This document shows positions 33,015 to 40,871 of a stretch of 64,000 nt of DNA, in pieces (position 1 is the first letter of the stretch; every line of letters begins with the position of its first letter). The DNA lies in the NCBI RefSeq assembly GCF_024207115.1, contig NZ_CP100128.1, positions 4,402,001 to 4,466,000 of the forward strand, written 5' to 3'. The DNA comes from Chromobacterium sp. IIBBL 290-4 (lineage in GTDB: Bacteria > Pseudomonadota > Gammaproteobacteria > Burkholderiales > Chromobacteriaceae). The notes under the pieces were generated by a model, which saw nothing but the letters and a program-made list of their open reading frames with translations, was not told the DNA's origin and ran no database searches. The position numbers were made by a program, and so were the translations under genes.

Positions 33015-33629
33015 TCATTCCTTACTCACGGTTCCACCATGGCCTTTGAACATCGACACCACTTCTTCATATTTGAAGTAGTGCTGCCCCGCGACTCGGT
33101 TGCCAGCCCCTTTGCCTACAGGCATGGAGTTCCAAGTCTTGGCGGCCTTGCCAATCGCAACAGTCATGTCGCCATCGACCACAGCCTCGATTGCCTTGGC
33201 TTGCCTTAGGCCTTCCACCGCGATCAGGTCTTGCGTATGAGGCGAAAAGTCCGACAGCCCCATTTTCTTGATGCCGTTCTCGGTCCAGTTCGCTTTGTTA
33301 ATTTGATACCGGCCTGCTGCAGTTGTTTTGCCGCCGGCGCCTGCGCCTGGGTGCGTGGAATAGTCTTTGATACGCCACTTGTCGTTTTTCTTACCCTTGA
33401 CCGCGCCGTACATAAAGTCGTAATCGCCGCCTTCACAGTCGGCTATCGTGTCGAGAAAGGCTTTCACATTGGGTTTGCTGAGATAAGCCTCGTTCTGCGC
33501 TTTGCGAATGGCTTTCTTATCGACTTGGACAACCTTGGCGCTGCTATCGCTTGCGGGCGTGGTGGTTTTCTCTGCGACCTTGACTAAAGGCGTGCCCGTT
33601 TCGCTGACATGTGCGGTGGTATCAGTCAT
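33015..33629 (-). CDS. Lambda-R/GH104-like muramidase or transglycosylase, possible delivered effector
   Basis: The product is 204 aa from the ATG at 33629. Residues about 1-50 are a Thr/Ser/Lys-rich leader without signal peptide. The catalytic domain has FLDTIADCEGGDYDFMYG (E66 in the place of the lambda R catalytic Glu), YSTHPGAGAG, TTAAGRYQINKANW and LSDFSPHTQDLIAVEGL, the GH104 pattern. It cleaves glycan chains of peptidoglycan. It overlaps the PAAR gene by 8 bases and is on the opposite strand to the tail genes. The phage already has an M15 endolysin, so this is more likely an effector than the lysis enzyme. Confidence 0.82.
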   Translation of the reverse strand: MTDTTAHVSETGTPLVKVAEKTTTPASDSSAKVVQVDKKAIRKAQNEAYLSKPNVKAFLDTIADCEGGDYDFMYGAVKGKKNDKWRIKDYSTHPGAGAGGKTTAAGRYQINKANWTENGIKKMGLSDFSPHTQDLIAVEGLRQAKAIEAVVDGDMTVAIGKAAKTWNSMPVGKGAGNRVAGQHYFKYEEVVSMFKGHGGTVSKE

Positions 33630-34155
33630 CAAAATCCCCAATATGGATCGCCACGATTTCCGCCGCCTTATGATCATCAAGCATATGGGTATGGCCACTA
33701 CCATCCGTTTTTCCGCTCTCTTGACTGCCATCCGCTCGAATGATGGTGTACTCGGCATTTTTCAAAGGTTGGCCATCCTCATCTCGTAATTGATATTTGT
33801 CATTAAACATCAGCGCGACGGCGGCTGCGGCTGCCGCGGCAACAGCTGCGACATCGGCCCCTGCGCCTGTTGTGGCGGTGCCGCTGCCCTCATAACTGCG
33901 CATCACAGAGCCCAACGTGCTGATCAGCTTGGCGCCGCAGCTCACTGCATGGCCGTCCAGCGCCACGCCTTTGCCGCCCACCGTCCAGGTGGGGTCGCCT
34001 TCCACAATCACGCAGTTGGTGTGGCCTTGCTGCGGGCAGGTAACCGAATCGCCCACCAGGGCGACGGCCTTGCCGAACATGGTGGTGGTGCTGGAGGCGC
34101 TGACAACTTTGCCGCCGTGGCTGGTGGGATCGCCTAATCGGATAACGGGTTTCAT
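33622..34155 (-). CDS. PAAR-domain protein
   Basis: The product is 177 aa from the ATG at 34155. A PAAR domain covers about 1-90 (VIRLGDPTSHGGKVVSA, VALVGDSVTCPQQGHTNCVIVEGDP, GKGVALDGHAVSCGAKLIST). It is followed by an Ala-rich linker and a small beta domain (YQLRDEDGQPLKNAEYTII) often found in PAAR proteins of type VI secretion. PAAR proteins cap the VgrG or phage spike and carry effectors. No other type VI genes are nearby. Confidence 0.88.
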   Translation of the reverse strand: MKPVIRLGDPTSHGGKVVSASSTTTMFGKAVALVGDSVTCPQQGHTNCVIVEGDPTWTVGGKGVALDGHAVSCGAKLISTLGSVMRSYEGSGTATTGAGADVAAVAAAAAAAVALMFNDKYQLRDEDGQPLKNAEYTIIRADGSQESGKTDGSGHTHMLDDHKAAEIVAIHIGDFDD

Positions 34156-34213
34156 GGGCGCAAAAATTACCACAATGCCTTGACGTTTTCGACTGGCCAA
34201 TTGTGCATGACAG

Positions 34214-34239
34214 CTTTAAAGCCCTTTAACGGCTATCGG
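34214..34239 (+). promoter_or_regulatory. Late-unit upstream motif, copy 3
   Basis: The motif starts CTTTAAAGCC, identical over 10 bp to the copy at 26330, then TTTAACGG. It lies 61 bp before the tail chaperone gene and about 60 bp outside the divergent PAAR gene, so it could restart tail transcription after the cluster. Confidence 0.45.
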
Positions 34240-34300
34240 GTTAACCGCCGAGCACAATCCGTCTTGTTGTAACCGATCCCTCAACGAGAAAGACGCCGCC

Positions 34301-34570
34301 ATGGACAAGATCACGCTGCAGTACCCGTTCACCAATGCCGCCGGCCAGCGCATCGAGGCGCTGGACATCAAGCGCCTGAAGCGCGCCGACCTGAAGGCGG
34401 CCAGCCGCTACAGCCAGGAGGACGCCGACCAGGAAGACTTTTTGTTCGCCCGCATGACGGGTCTGACGCTGGAAGACATCGACCAACTGGACATCGCCGA
34501 CAGCAAGACGCTGTCCGATTGCTTTCGCCAAATGGTGGGCATCGGAGACCAGCCTGCAGCCGCTGGATGA
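34301..34570 (+). CDS. Tail assembly chaperone (gpE/Mu gp41-like)
   Basis: The product is 89 aa: LQYPFTNAAGQRIEALDIKRLKRADLKAASRYSQ and ARMTGLTLEDIDQLDIADSKTL match the phage tail assembly E/gp41 group. The zero frame stops at 34570, but a second frame carries on to 34685, as in tail chaperones made in two lengths by programmed frameshifting. Confidence 0.85.
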   Translation: MDKITLQYPFTNAAGQRIEALDIKRLKRADLKAASRYSQEDADQEDFLFARMTGLTLEDIDQLDIADSKTLSDCFRQMVGIGDQPAAAG

Positions 34571-34685
34571 GGTGCTGTTGATTGTGTTGCGGATACAGCC
34601 GTCCGAGATCGACGGGCTGGAGATGGCGAATTACTGGTTTTGGGTGGGAGCGGCTGAGCGGGAGCTCAAGCGCCGAAGCGCATAG
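34500..34685 (+). CDS. Frameshift extension of the tail chaperone (E'-like)
   Basis: A frame displaced by +1 (equivalently -2) from the chaperone gene is open across its end. It encodes LQPLDEVLLIVLRIQPSEID and then GLEMANYWFWVGAAERELKR, ending at 34685; this is the usual WxxxA-type E' end. It has no start codon of its own with a ribosome site. The slip site is not resolved; it should lie between about 34525 and 34565. Confidence 0.65.
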   Translation, partial: TARRCPIAFAKWWASETSLQPLDEVLLIVLRIQPSEIDGLEMANYWFWVGAAERELKRRSA

Positions 34686-34917
34686 CGCGGCGGTACACGG
34701 CCAGCACGACCCCCACCAATAAGCCAGCCGCAAAGGATGCGCCGGCCGCCAAGGGCGCGCCGGCCATCGCTGCCAGTGGCAAGGCGATGGCGAACAGGAT
34801 GACCGCGGCCCACAGCGGCAGATTGGCAAAGCAGACCCAAGCCAGCCAGATGGCTCCGCTGCAGATGGCCAGCCAGTAAATGGCTTTGGCGGTAGTGAGG
34901 GCGGTTTTTTCAAACAT
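34666..34917 (-). CDS. Small leftward membrane protein between tail genes
   Basis: The product is 83 aa with two hydrophobic hairpin segments (AIYWLAICSGAIWLAWVCF and AAVILFAIALPLAAMAGAP, plus AAGLLVGVVLAVY). It is on the minus strand and overlaps the E' end by 20 bases. The ribosome site is weak. It could be an accessory membrane protein or a chance frame. Confidence 0.45.
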   Translation of the reverse strand: MFEKTALTTAKAIYWLAICSGAIWLAWVCFANLPLWAAVILFAIALPLAAMAGAPLAAGASFAAGLLVGVVLAVYRRAMRFGA

Positions 34918-34946
34918 GTTCACAGCATAGCAAAAGGTCGCATGGC

Positions 34947-37709
34947 ATGGCCAATGAACTGCTGATCGGGGTAAAAATCGGCGCGGCGCTGTCCGGCACG
35001 TTCCAGTCTGCGTTCGCATCGGCGCGCGGCACCGCCTCGCGTCTGGGCCAGGTCGCCGACGAGTTGCGGCTCAAACACAATCGGCTGGGCGAGGCGATGG
35101 CGCAGGCGATGTCCCACCCCACGCGCAATGTCGCAGAACTGAAACGGCAATACGACCGGCTGGGCCAGACTCTGGACCAACTCCGGGGCAAGCAGGAGCG
35201 CCTGACCGCCAGCCTGGCGCGGGGCGAGATGTTAAAGGCAGCGCGCGCCGATTTGCGTGGCCAGGCGTTTGAGACAGCGGGCACGGCGCTGGCGTTGGGC
35301 GGGCCGATTGTCAAATCGGTACAAGTCGCGGCAGGCTTCCAGGATCAGATGCGCGACACCGCCATTACCGGCGAATTCAGCAAAGCCGAGGAAGCAAAGC
35401 TCGGCAGCGCAGTGCGGGATGCTGCGCTCAAGTGGAACCAGCTTCAGTCCGAAGTGGCCCGCGGCACCAACGTGCTGGTGGCCGGCGGCATCCAGGATGC
35501 GAAGGCGCTGGAGAAATACGCTCCGATCATGGCCAAAGCGGCAACCGCGACTCGCGCCAGCATGGACGACTTGGGCAGCGTGGCCATCGCCCTGAAGGAC
35601 AACCTCAAGGTAGGCGAGGATGGATTTGAAGGCGCGCTCAATATGCTGGCTTACGCGGGTAAGCGCGGCCAATTTGAAATCCGCGACATGGCCAAGTGGT
35701 TGCCGGCGCTGTCGCCGTCGTTCCAGGCGCTTGGGGTCACTGGCAAAGAGGCCGTGGCCGAAATCGGCGCGGCCTTGCAGATTGCCCGCAAGGGGGCGGG
35801 CTCAAACGATGAGGCGGCCAACAATTTCAAGAACTTCCTGCAGAAGATCACCGCTCCAGACACCCTCAAGGATTTTGAGAAGGCGGGAATCGACCTCAAG
35901 AAAAGCATGATGAATCTGCGGGCCGAGGGCATGACACCCGTGCAGTCGATGTTGGAGATCATCACCCGCTACATGGGAAAGAAGGGACCGGAAGCTGCCG
36001 GGCAGTTTCAAAAGGTCATGGCAATTAAAGATGACAAGGAGCGCGAGGCCGCTCTGCAGCGTTTGTCGGAAGCCTACAAATTGGGCGAGCTGTTCCAGGA
36101 CATGCAGGCGATGTCGTTTATCCGCCCGGCCATCGCCAATATGAAAGACATGAAAAGCATCAAGGACGGTTCAGTCGAAGCTAGTAACAAAGACCTGCTT
36201 GGGGGTGATTATAAAAAGCGCATGGAAACGGCGACCGAGCAGTTCAAGGCGTTCAAGATAGGCCTAGCGGATATCGGCATCACCATCGGCAATGCATTAT
36301 TGCCGCCCTTGACTGAAATGCTGCAGGCGCTGAAGCCAGGCGTCAAAGCCTTTGGAGAGTGGGCCAAAACGCACCCTGGAATCATTAAGGGAGTCATTGG
36401 CTTGGTAGGCGGCCTCCTTGCCGGCAAGATGGCCTTCATTGGCATCAAGTACGGCATCAACTTGGTGCTGTCGCCGCTCACCTCGCTGACGAGCGCGATC
36501 ACGACAGTGTCCAGCAAATGGACTCTATTGCGGGCCTTATGGCAAGCCGGCCGCTTCGCGCCGTTTATTTCCGGCTTGAGAAGTATCGGCGGCGGGGTCT
36601 TGGCGCTTGGTCGCTTCTTGCTACCGTTTGGCCGGGGCTTGGCGATGGCCTTCGGCTCTCCCTTGATACTGGCCGCGCGCGGCGTGCTGGCGCTGGGCCG
36701 CGTATTGGGCGGAGGCTTGCTTGGCGGCATTCGCCTGGCAGGCCAAGCCATCCTATGGCTGGGCCGCGCGGCGATGATGAACCCGATAGGCATAGCCGTG
36801 ATGGCGATAGTCGGAGCGGCTTACCTGATCTATCGCTACTGGACACCCATCAAGGCGTTCTTCGGCAAAGTCTGGTCGGCAGTGGATGGTGTATTCAAGC
36901 GTTATCCGATCCTGAACTACATCTTCCCCATTATCGGCATCCCGCGGCTGATCATCGCCAACTGGGGCCGCATCAAAACCTTCTTCAGCGGACTATGGGA
37001 AGGCATCAAACAAGGCATGGCCAGCGCCTGGAGTTGGATGAAGTCCAAGGTGGCCAGCTGGATCGTCTACTGGTTGCCGGTGATCCGCTTTGCCGGCGAG
37101 CTGCCGGGCAAGTTCCTGCAGGCGGGCAAAGACCTGGTGATGGGGCTGGTGAACGGCATCAAGTCCAAACTCGGCGCGGCCAAGGATGCCATTGTCGGCC
37201 TGGGAGCGGGTATCAAGGGCTGGTTCGCCAACACCCTCGGCATCAAGTCTCCATCCCGCATCTTCATGGGTTTTGGCGACAACATCGCCCAGGGCGCGGC
37301 CATAGGCATCCAGCGTTCCGCAGCGGGCGCAGGCCAGGCGTCCGGCGCCATGGCGCTGGCGACCATTCGCGGCTGGGGCAAGCCTCAGCTGCCGGTAGCT
37401 GCCGCAGGGCCTGATGCTCTCAGCGGCCTGTCTGCGAGGGCGGCTGGCTCGGCTCAATCGCGTCTGGCCAACCGGGTGCGAGCAGCCGCTCAGCCCACCG
37501 AGACTGAGCCTGCCGCCGCCCAAGCTGCCAAGCCTAAGCCGGAGAAGCCTGGCTATGTCATCCACTTCAGCCCCGTCATTCATCTGCCGGCCGGCGCTCC
37601 GGAAGCGGCCAAGGCAGCGGTGCAAAGCGGCCTGCAGCTGTCCTTGCGGGAGCTGGAGCAGATGATCCGCCGCATTACGGCGCAACAAGACCGGAGGGCA
37701 TTCAACTAA
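34947..37709 (+). CDS. Tail tape measure protein
   Basis: The product is 920 aa. An N-terminal part (ANELLIGVKIGAALSGTFQSAFASARG) and coiled coil are followed by the conserved TMP core (FQDQMRDTAITGEFSKAEEAKLGSAVRDAALKWNQL, LGVTGKEAVAEIGAALQIA). Gly/Ala-rich membrane-like helices fill about 480-640, and LGIKSPSRIFMGFGDNIAQGAAIGI is near the end. It sets tail length; at about 1.5 angstrom per residue this implies a tail of about 140 nm. Confidence 0.95.
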   Translation: MANELLIGVKIGAALSGTFQSAFASARGTASRLGQVADELRLKHNRLGEAMAQAMSHPTRNVAELKRQYDRLGQTLDQLRGKQERLTASLARGEMLKAARADLRGQAFETAGTALALGGPIVKSVQVAAGFQDQMRDTAITGEFSKAEEAKLGSAVRDAALKWNQLQSEVARGTNVLVAGGIQDAKALEKYAPIMAKAATATRASMDDLGSVAIALKDNLKVGEDGFEGALNMLAYAGKRGQFEIRDMAKWLPALSPSFQALGVTGKEAVAEIGAALQIARKGAGSNDEAANNFKNFLQKITAPDTLKDFEKAGIDLKKSMMNLRAEGMTPVQSMLEIITRYMGKKGPEAAGQFQKVMAIKDDKEREAALQRLSEAYKLGELFQDMQAMSFIRPAIANMKDMKSIKDGSVEASNKDLLGGDYKKRMETATEQFKAFKIGLADIGITIGNALLPPLTEMLQALKPGVKAFGEWAKTHPGIIKGVIGLVGGLLAGKMAFIGIKYGINLVLSPLTSLTSAITTVSSKWTLLRALWQAGRFAPFISGLRSIGGGVLALGRFLLPFGRGLAMAFGSPLILAARGVLALGRVLGGGLLGGIRLAGQAILWLGRAAMMNPIGIAVMAIVGAAYLIYRYWTPIKAFFGKVWSAVDGVFKRYPILNYIFPIIGIPRLIIANWGRIKTFFSGLWEGIKQGMASAWSWMKSKVASWIVYWLPVIRFAGELPGKFLQAGKDLVMGLVNGIKSKLGAAKDAIVGLGAGIKGWFANTLGIKSPSRIFMGFGDNIAQGAAIGIQRSAAGAGQASGAMALATIRGWGKPQLPVAAAGPDALSGLSARAAGSAQSRLANRVRAAAQPTETEPAAAQAAKPKPEKPGYVIHFSPVIHLPAGAPEAAKAAVQSGLQLSLRELEQMIRRITAQQDRRAFN

Positions 37710-38587
37710 TGTTCGCGCTCCTGGGCGAGGTGCAATTCGACCTCATTACCTATTTCGACGGTTTCGAGTCGCAGTTCGGCGCCGATTATGCCGAGCATGC
37801 GTTGATTGAAGGAAAGCCGCGGCTGCAGTGGATAGCGGACAAACTGGACGAAATCCGCATCCAGCTGTCCTTCCACAGCCAATATTGCGATCCGGAGGCC
37901 GAACTGCTGAAGCTGCGCCAGGCGTTGGCAAACCACCAGGCCATGGCGCTGGTGCTGGGCAACGGCGATTACAAGGGCTGGTTCGTTCTGACCGATGTGA
38001 CGGCCACCAGCAAGCAAACGGACAAGGCCGGCACGCTGATCGCGCTGGAGGCCAGCATCACCCTGCGTGAATACGTGGGCGACAAGAAGAAGCCGCCCGC
38101 GCCGGCGGTGCAACCCAAGCAAGCGCCGCTGGCTGCCATCAGCCAACCCGCAGGCGGCGCGCTCAATGCCGCCGCCAACAGCATGCGCGAGCAAGTCAGC
38201 AAAATGGCGGCGCATGCCAGCCAGGCACAGGCCGCCATCCGGGTCGCGGGCGATGCCGCCGCGCTGGCCAAGCAGATGGGCAGCCCGCAGGCCATGCTGG
38301 GCCGCGTGCCGGGGCTGCTGTCGCAACTGAAAGATGCCGCCGGGCCATTGCAAAAATTGTCCAGCATGAGCGGGCTGCCCGAGATGGCCGGCATCGCCCG
38401 CAGCGCCAGCGAGGCGCTGGGCGTGGTCGACAGCGCCAAGAACGCGCTGTCCGGCGCGAGCGCCGGCAATATCCTGGGCCAACTAGAGCGGGCGTCCGCT
38501 TATCTGGGCGCGGCTGGCGGCGCGCTGAACGCCGCTGCGCCCGCCGTCTCCAAACTGGCCAGCCGCGCCATCACGAGGGCGATCTGA
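37709..38587 (+). CDS. Tail protein gpU-like
   Basis: The product is 292 aa. Residues 1-130 match the gpU tail completion family (MFALLGEVQFDLITYFDGFESQFGADYAEHALIEGKPRLQWI, LGNGDYKGWFVLTDV). The rest is an Ala-rich helical extension with several repeat-like segments. The start overlaps the tape measure stop by one base. Confidence 0.9.
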   Translation: MFALLGEVQFDLITYFDGFESQFGADYAEHALIEGKPRLQWIADKLDEIRIQLSFHSQYCDPEAELLKLRQALANHQAMALVLGNGDYKGWFVLTDVTATSKQTDKAGTLIALEASITLREYVGDKKKPPAPAVQPKQAPLAAISQPAGGALNAAANSMREQVSKMAAHASQAQAAIRVAGDAAALAKQMGSPQAMLGRVPGLLSQLKDAAGPLQKLSSMSGLPEMAGIARSASEALGVVDSAKNALSGASAGNILGQLERASAYLGAAGGALNAAAPAVSKLASRAITRAI

Positions 38588-38793
38588 TGTATTTGACCCA
38601 TCTCACCATGGCTGGCGAGCGCTGGGACCAGATCGCCTGGCGCTACTATGGCGACGCGCTGGCATACGAGCAGATCATCGCCGCTAACCCACACGTCCGG
38701 ATCGGCCCGGTGCTGACCGGCGGCCTGACGCTGTCCATCCCGGTGATTGAACAAGCCGACCTGGCTGAGGAACTGCCGTTATGGATGCGCTGA
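38587..38793 (+). CDS. Tail protein X (LysM-like)
   Basis: The product is 68 aa: GERWDQIAWRYYGDALAYEQIIAANPHVRIGPVLTGGLTLSIPV is a LysM-like fold as in P2 gpX. It is a tail/baseplate component and overlaps the next gene by 13 bases. Confidence 0.93.
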   Translation: MYLTHLTMAGERWDQIAWRYYGDALAYEQIIAANPHVRIGPVLTGGLTLSIPVIEQADLAEELPLWMR

Positions 38794-39953
38794 ATGCCGT
38801 CCCGCACCCGGTGTTTCAGCTGGCTTACGGGCAGCACAACATCACCAGCGACATCACGCCCTATGTGCTGTCTGTGACCTACTCCGACTATCTGTCCGGC
38901 CAGTCGGACGAACTGGAAGTAGCCCTGGAGGATAGCGATGGCCGCTGGATCAATGCTTGGTATCCGCGCCAGGGCGACAGGCTGACGCTGAAGATCGGCT
39001 ATGCCGGCGAGCCGTTGCTGCCTTGCGGCGAGTTCGAGATCGACGAGGTGGAGTTCTCCTTTCCACCGTCTACGGTGTCGATCAAGGCCTTGGCGGCCGG
39101 TGTGAAAAAGTCGGTGCGCACCCGCGTAGGCCGGGCCTACGAGAACACCACGCTGGCGGCCATCGCCCAGCGCATTGCCAAGCGCAACCGCCTGACGCTG
39201 GTCGGCAAAATCCGCGATATCCGCATCGACCGGGTGACGCAATACCAGGAGCGCGATGTGGCCTTCCTCACCCGGCTGGCGCGGGAGTTCGGCTACGTGT
39301 TCAAGATCACCGGCAACAAGATGGTGTTCAGCGAACTGGCCGACCTGCGCGACGGCTCGGCGGTGCTGACCCTGCAGAGGACCGACCTGACCTCGGTCCA
39401 TCTGCGCGACAAGATCAAGGAGGTCTACCAAGAGGCCAAGCTCAAGCGCCACGACCCCAAGACCAAAAAGCTGGTGGTGTACGGAATGCAGAACGGCCAG
39501 GTGGCCGAGGTGGGCCATGCCACCCAGGCCAGCAAGAAAGGCGGCCACACGCCCGGCTCCAGCGGCGACACGCTGAAAATGGCCGGCCGCGCCACGTCCA
39601 GGGCGGCGGCCCACGCCAAGGTGAAGGCGGCGATGGACAAGAGCAACTTGGAGCAGACGTCCGGCAGCTTGGCGTTGCCAGGCCAGCCGAAGCTGGTGGC
39701 GGGCGCCACCTTCGATCTGGCCGGCCTGGGCAAGCTGAATGGCCGCTACCTGGTGGAATCGGCCCGCCATCGGATTGAGCGCGGCAGCGGCTACTCCACC
39801 GAGCTGGAGGTGAAGCGCGCCAGCCTGCCGGTACAGAAAGGCTCCGGCCATGCCGGCAAGAAGGCCGCCAGCAAAGGCCTGAAGGTCTATGGCATGAAAG
39901 ATGGCAAGGTGGAGGTGGTCGGCGCCACGCCGCAGAAAGGCAAGAAGAAATGA
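38781..39953 (+). CDS. Baseplate hub protein (late control gpD family)
   Basis: The product is 390 aa. The hub signature is clear: GQHNITSDITPYVLSVTYSDYLSGQSDELEVALEDSDGRW, ALAAGVKKSVRTRVGRAYENTTLAAIAQRIAKRNRL, QYQERDVAFLTRLAREFGYVFKI. The family equals VgrG/gp27 hub domains. The C-terminus is Lys-rich. Confidence 0.93.
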   Translation: MDALNAVPHPVFQLAYGQHNITSDITPYVLSVTYSDYLSGQSDELEVALEDSDGRWINAWYPRQGDRLTLKIGYAGEPLLPCGEFEIDEVEFSFPPSTVSIKALAAGVKKSVRTRVGRAYENTTLAAIAQRIAKRNRLTLVGKIRDIRIDRVTQYQERDVAFLTRLAREFGYVFKITGNKMVFSELADLRDGSAVLTLQRTDLTSVHLRDKIKEVYQEAKLKRHDPKTKKLVVYGMQNGQVAEVGHATQASKKGGHTPGSSGDTLKMAGRATSRAAAHAKVKAAMDKSNLEQTSGSLALPGQPKLVAGATFDLAGLGKLNGRYLVESARHRIERGSGYSTELEVKRASLPVQKGSGHAGKKAASKGLKVYGMKDGKVEVVGATPQKGKKK

Positions 39954-40558
39954 ATGAAACCCTGGACGAATTCGGCGCCACCATCAAGTACGGCACCGTC
40001 AGCGCCAGCAAGCCGGGCTTCGCCCGCGTGCGCCTGCCGGACATGGACAATATGCGCACCATGTGGCTGCCCATCGCCTACCCAAAAAGCCAGAACGACC
40101 AAGCCTGCTGGACTTACGACGACGGCGAACAAGTGGCAGTGCTGCTGGACGCGCGCGGCGAGGACGGCGTGATTCTGGGCGCGATCTACTCCGAAGCCGA
40201 CCCGCCGCCCACCACCAGCCGCGACACCTTCCTGGTGCGGTTCAAGGACGGCGCGCTGCTGGAGTACGACCGCGCCAGCCACACGCTGACCGTGTCCGGC
40301 GTGCAGAAGGTGGTGATGCAGGCCAGCGCCGACATACTGCTGCAGGCCGGCAGCAAGGTGACGGTGGACGCGCCGGATGCCGAGTTCTCCGGCAACGTCC
40401 TGGTGAAGGGCAAGCTGGTGGGGCAAGGCGGGATGGCGGTGTCTGGCGGGGCCGGTTCGGCGGCGGTGATCAGCGGGGATGTGCGGGTGGATGGCGATGT
40501 GAGCGCCAGCGGGTCTATCATGGATGCGGGAGGGAATTCCAATCATCACACCCACTGA
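39950..40558 (+). CDS. Baseplate spike protein (gpV/Mu gp45-like)
   Basis: The product is 202 aa. An OB-fold (YGTVSASKPGFARVRLPDMDNMRTMWLPIAYPKSQNDQACWTYDDGEQVAVLLD) is followed by a beta-helical needle with repeated short strands and a C-terminal NSNHHTH. This His-rich end can bind metal at the tip, as in Mu gp45. The phage thus has its own spike apart from the PAAR protein. Confidence 0.93.
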   Translation: MNETLDEFGATIKYGTVSASKPGFARVRLPDMDNMRTMWLPIAYPKSQNDQACWTYDDGEQVAVLLDARGEDGVILGAIYSEADPPPTTSRDTFLVRFKDGALLEYDRASHTLTVSGVQKVVMQASADILLQAGSKVTVDAPDAEFSGNVLVKGKLVGQGGMAVSGGAGSAAVISGDVRVDGDVSASGSIMDAGGNSNHHTH

Positions 40559-40871
40559 TTGAGCTCAATGTTGTGAAGCGCAATACTCAGGAGGCCTGAT
40601 TGTGTGACATAACCGAAAGAGAATATGCCATGCACAATTTAGGACATGTCGTAGTTGTCGTTTGGGCGTCTGCGCCGGGCGCAAACCATGAACGGAGGAT
40701 GCACGCATGACACGACGCATTAATGACATAGCCGATGTATACGCAGCTGCACATAATACGGTCGCTGCTCCTAAACCGCCCGATCTCTTTACGGTGGGGG
40801 ATGTGGTCAAGGTTAAGTTGCTGTCAGGGCAGTTGCTGTGCATTGCACTGGAGAGTGTCACACGGGACATC

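Noticed and set aside
33015..33629. Muramidase as the main phage lysis enzyme
   Set aside because: It lies in a leftward cluster with PAAR and exported proteins, away from the holin and spanins, and the lysis cassette already has an M15 peptidase.
40630..40710. 26-codon frame overlapping the start of the IS-split gene (ATGA)
   Set aside because: It is too short and has no ribosome site or recognisable content; it is kept only as a possible leader peptide.
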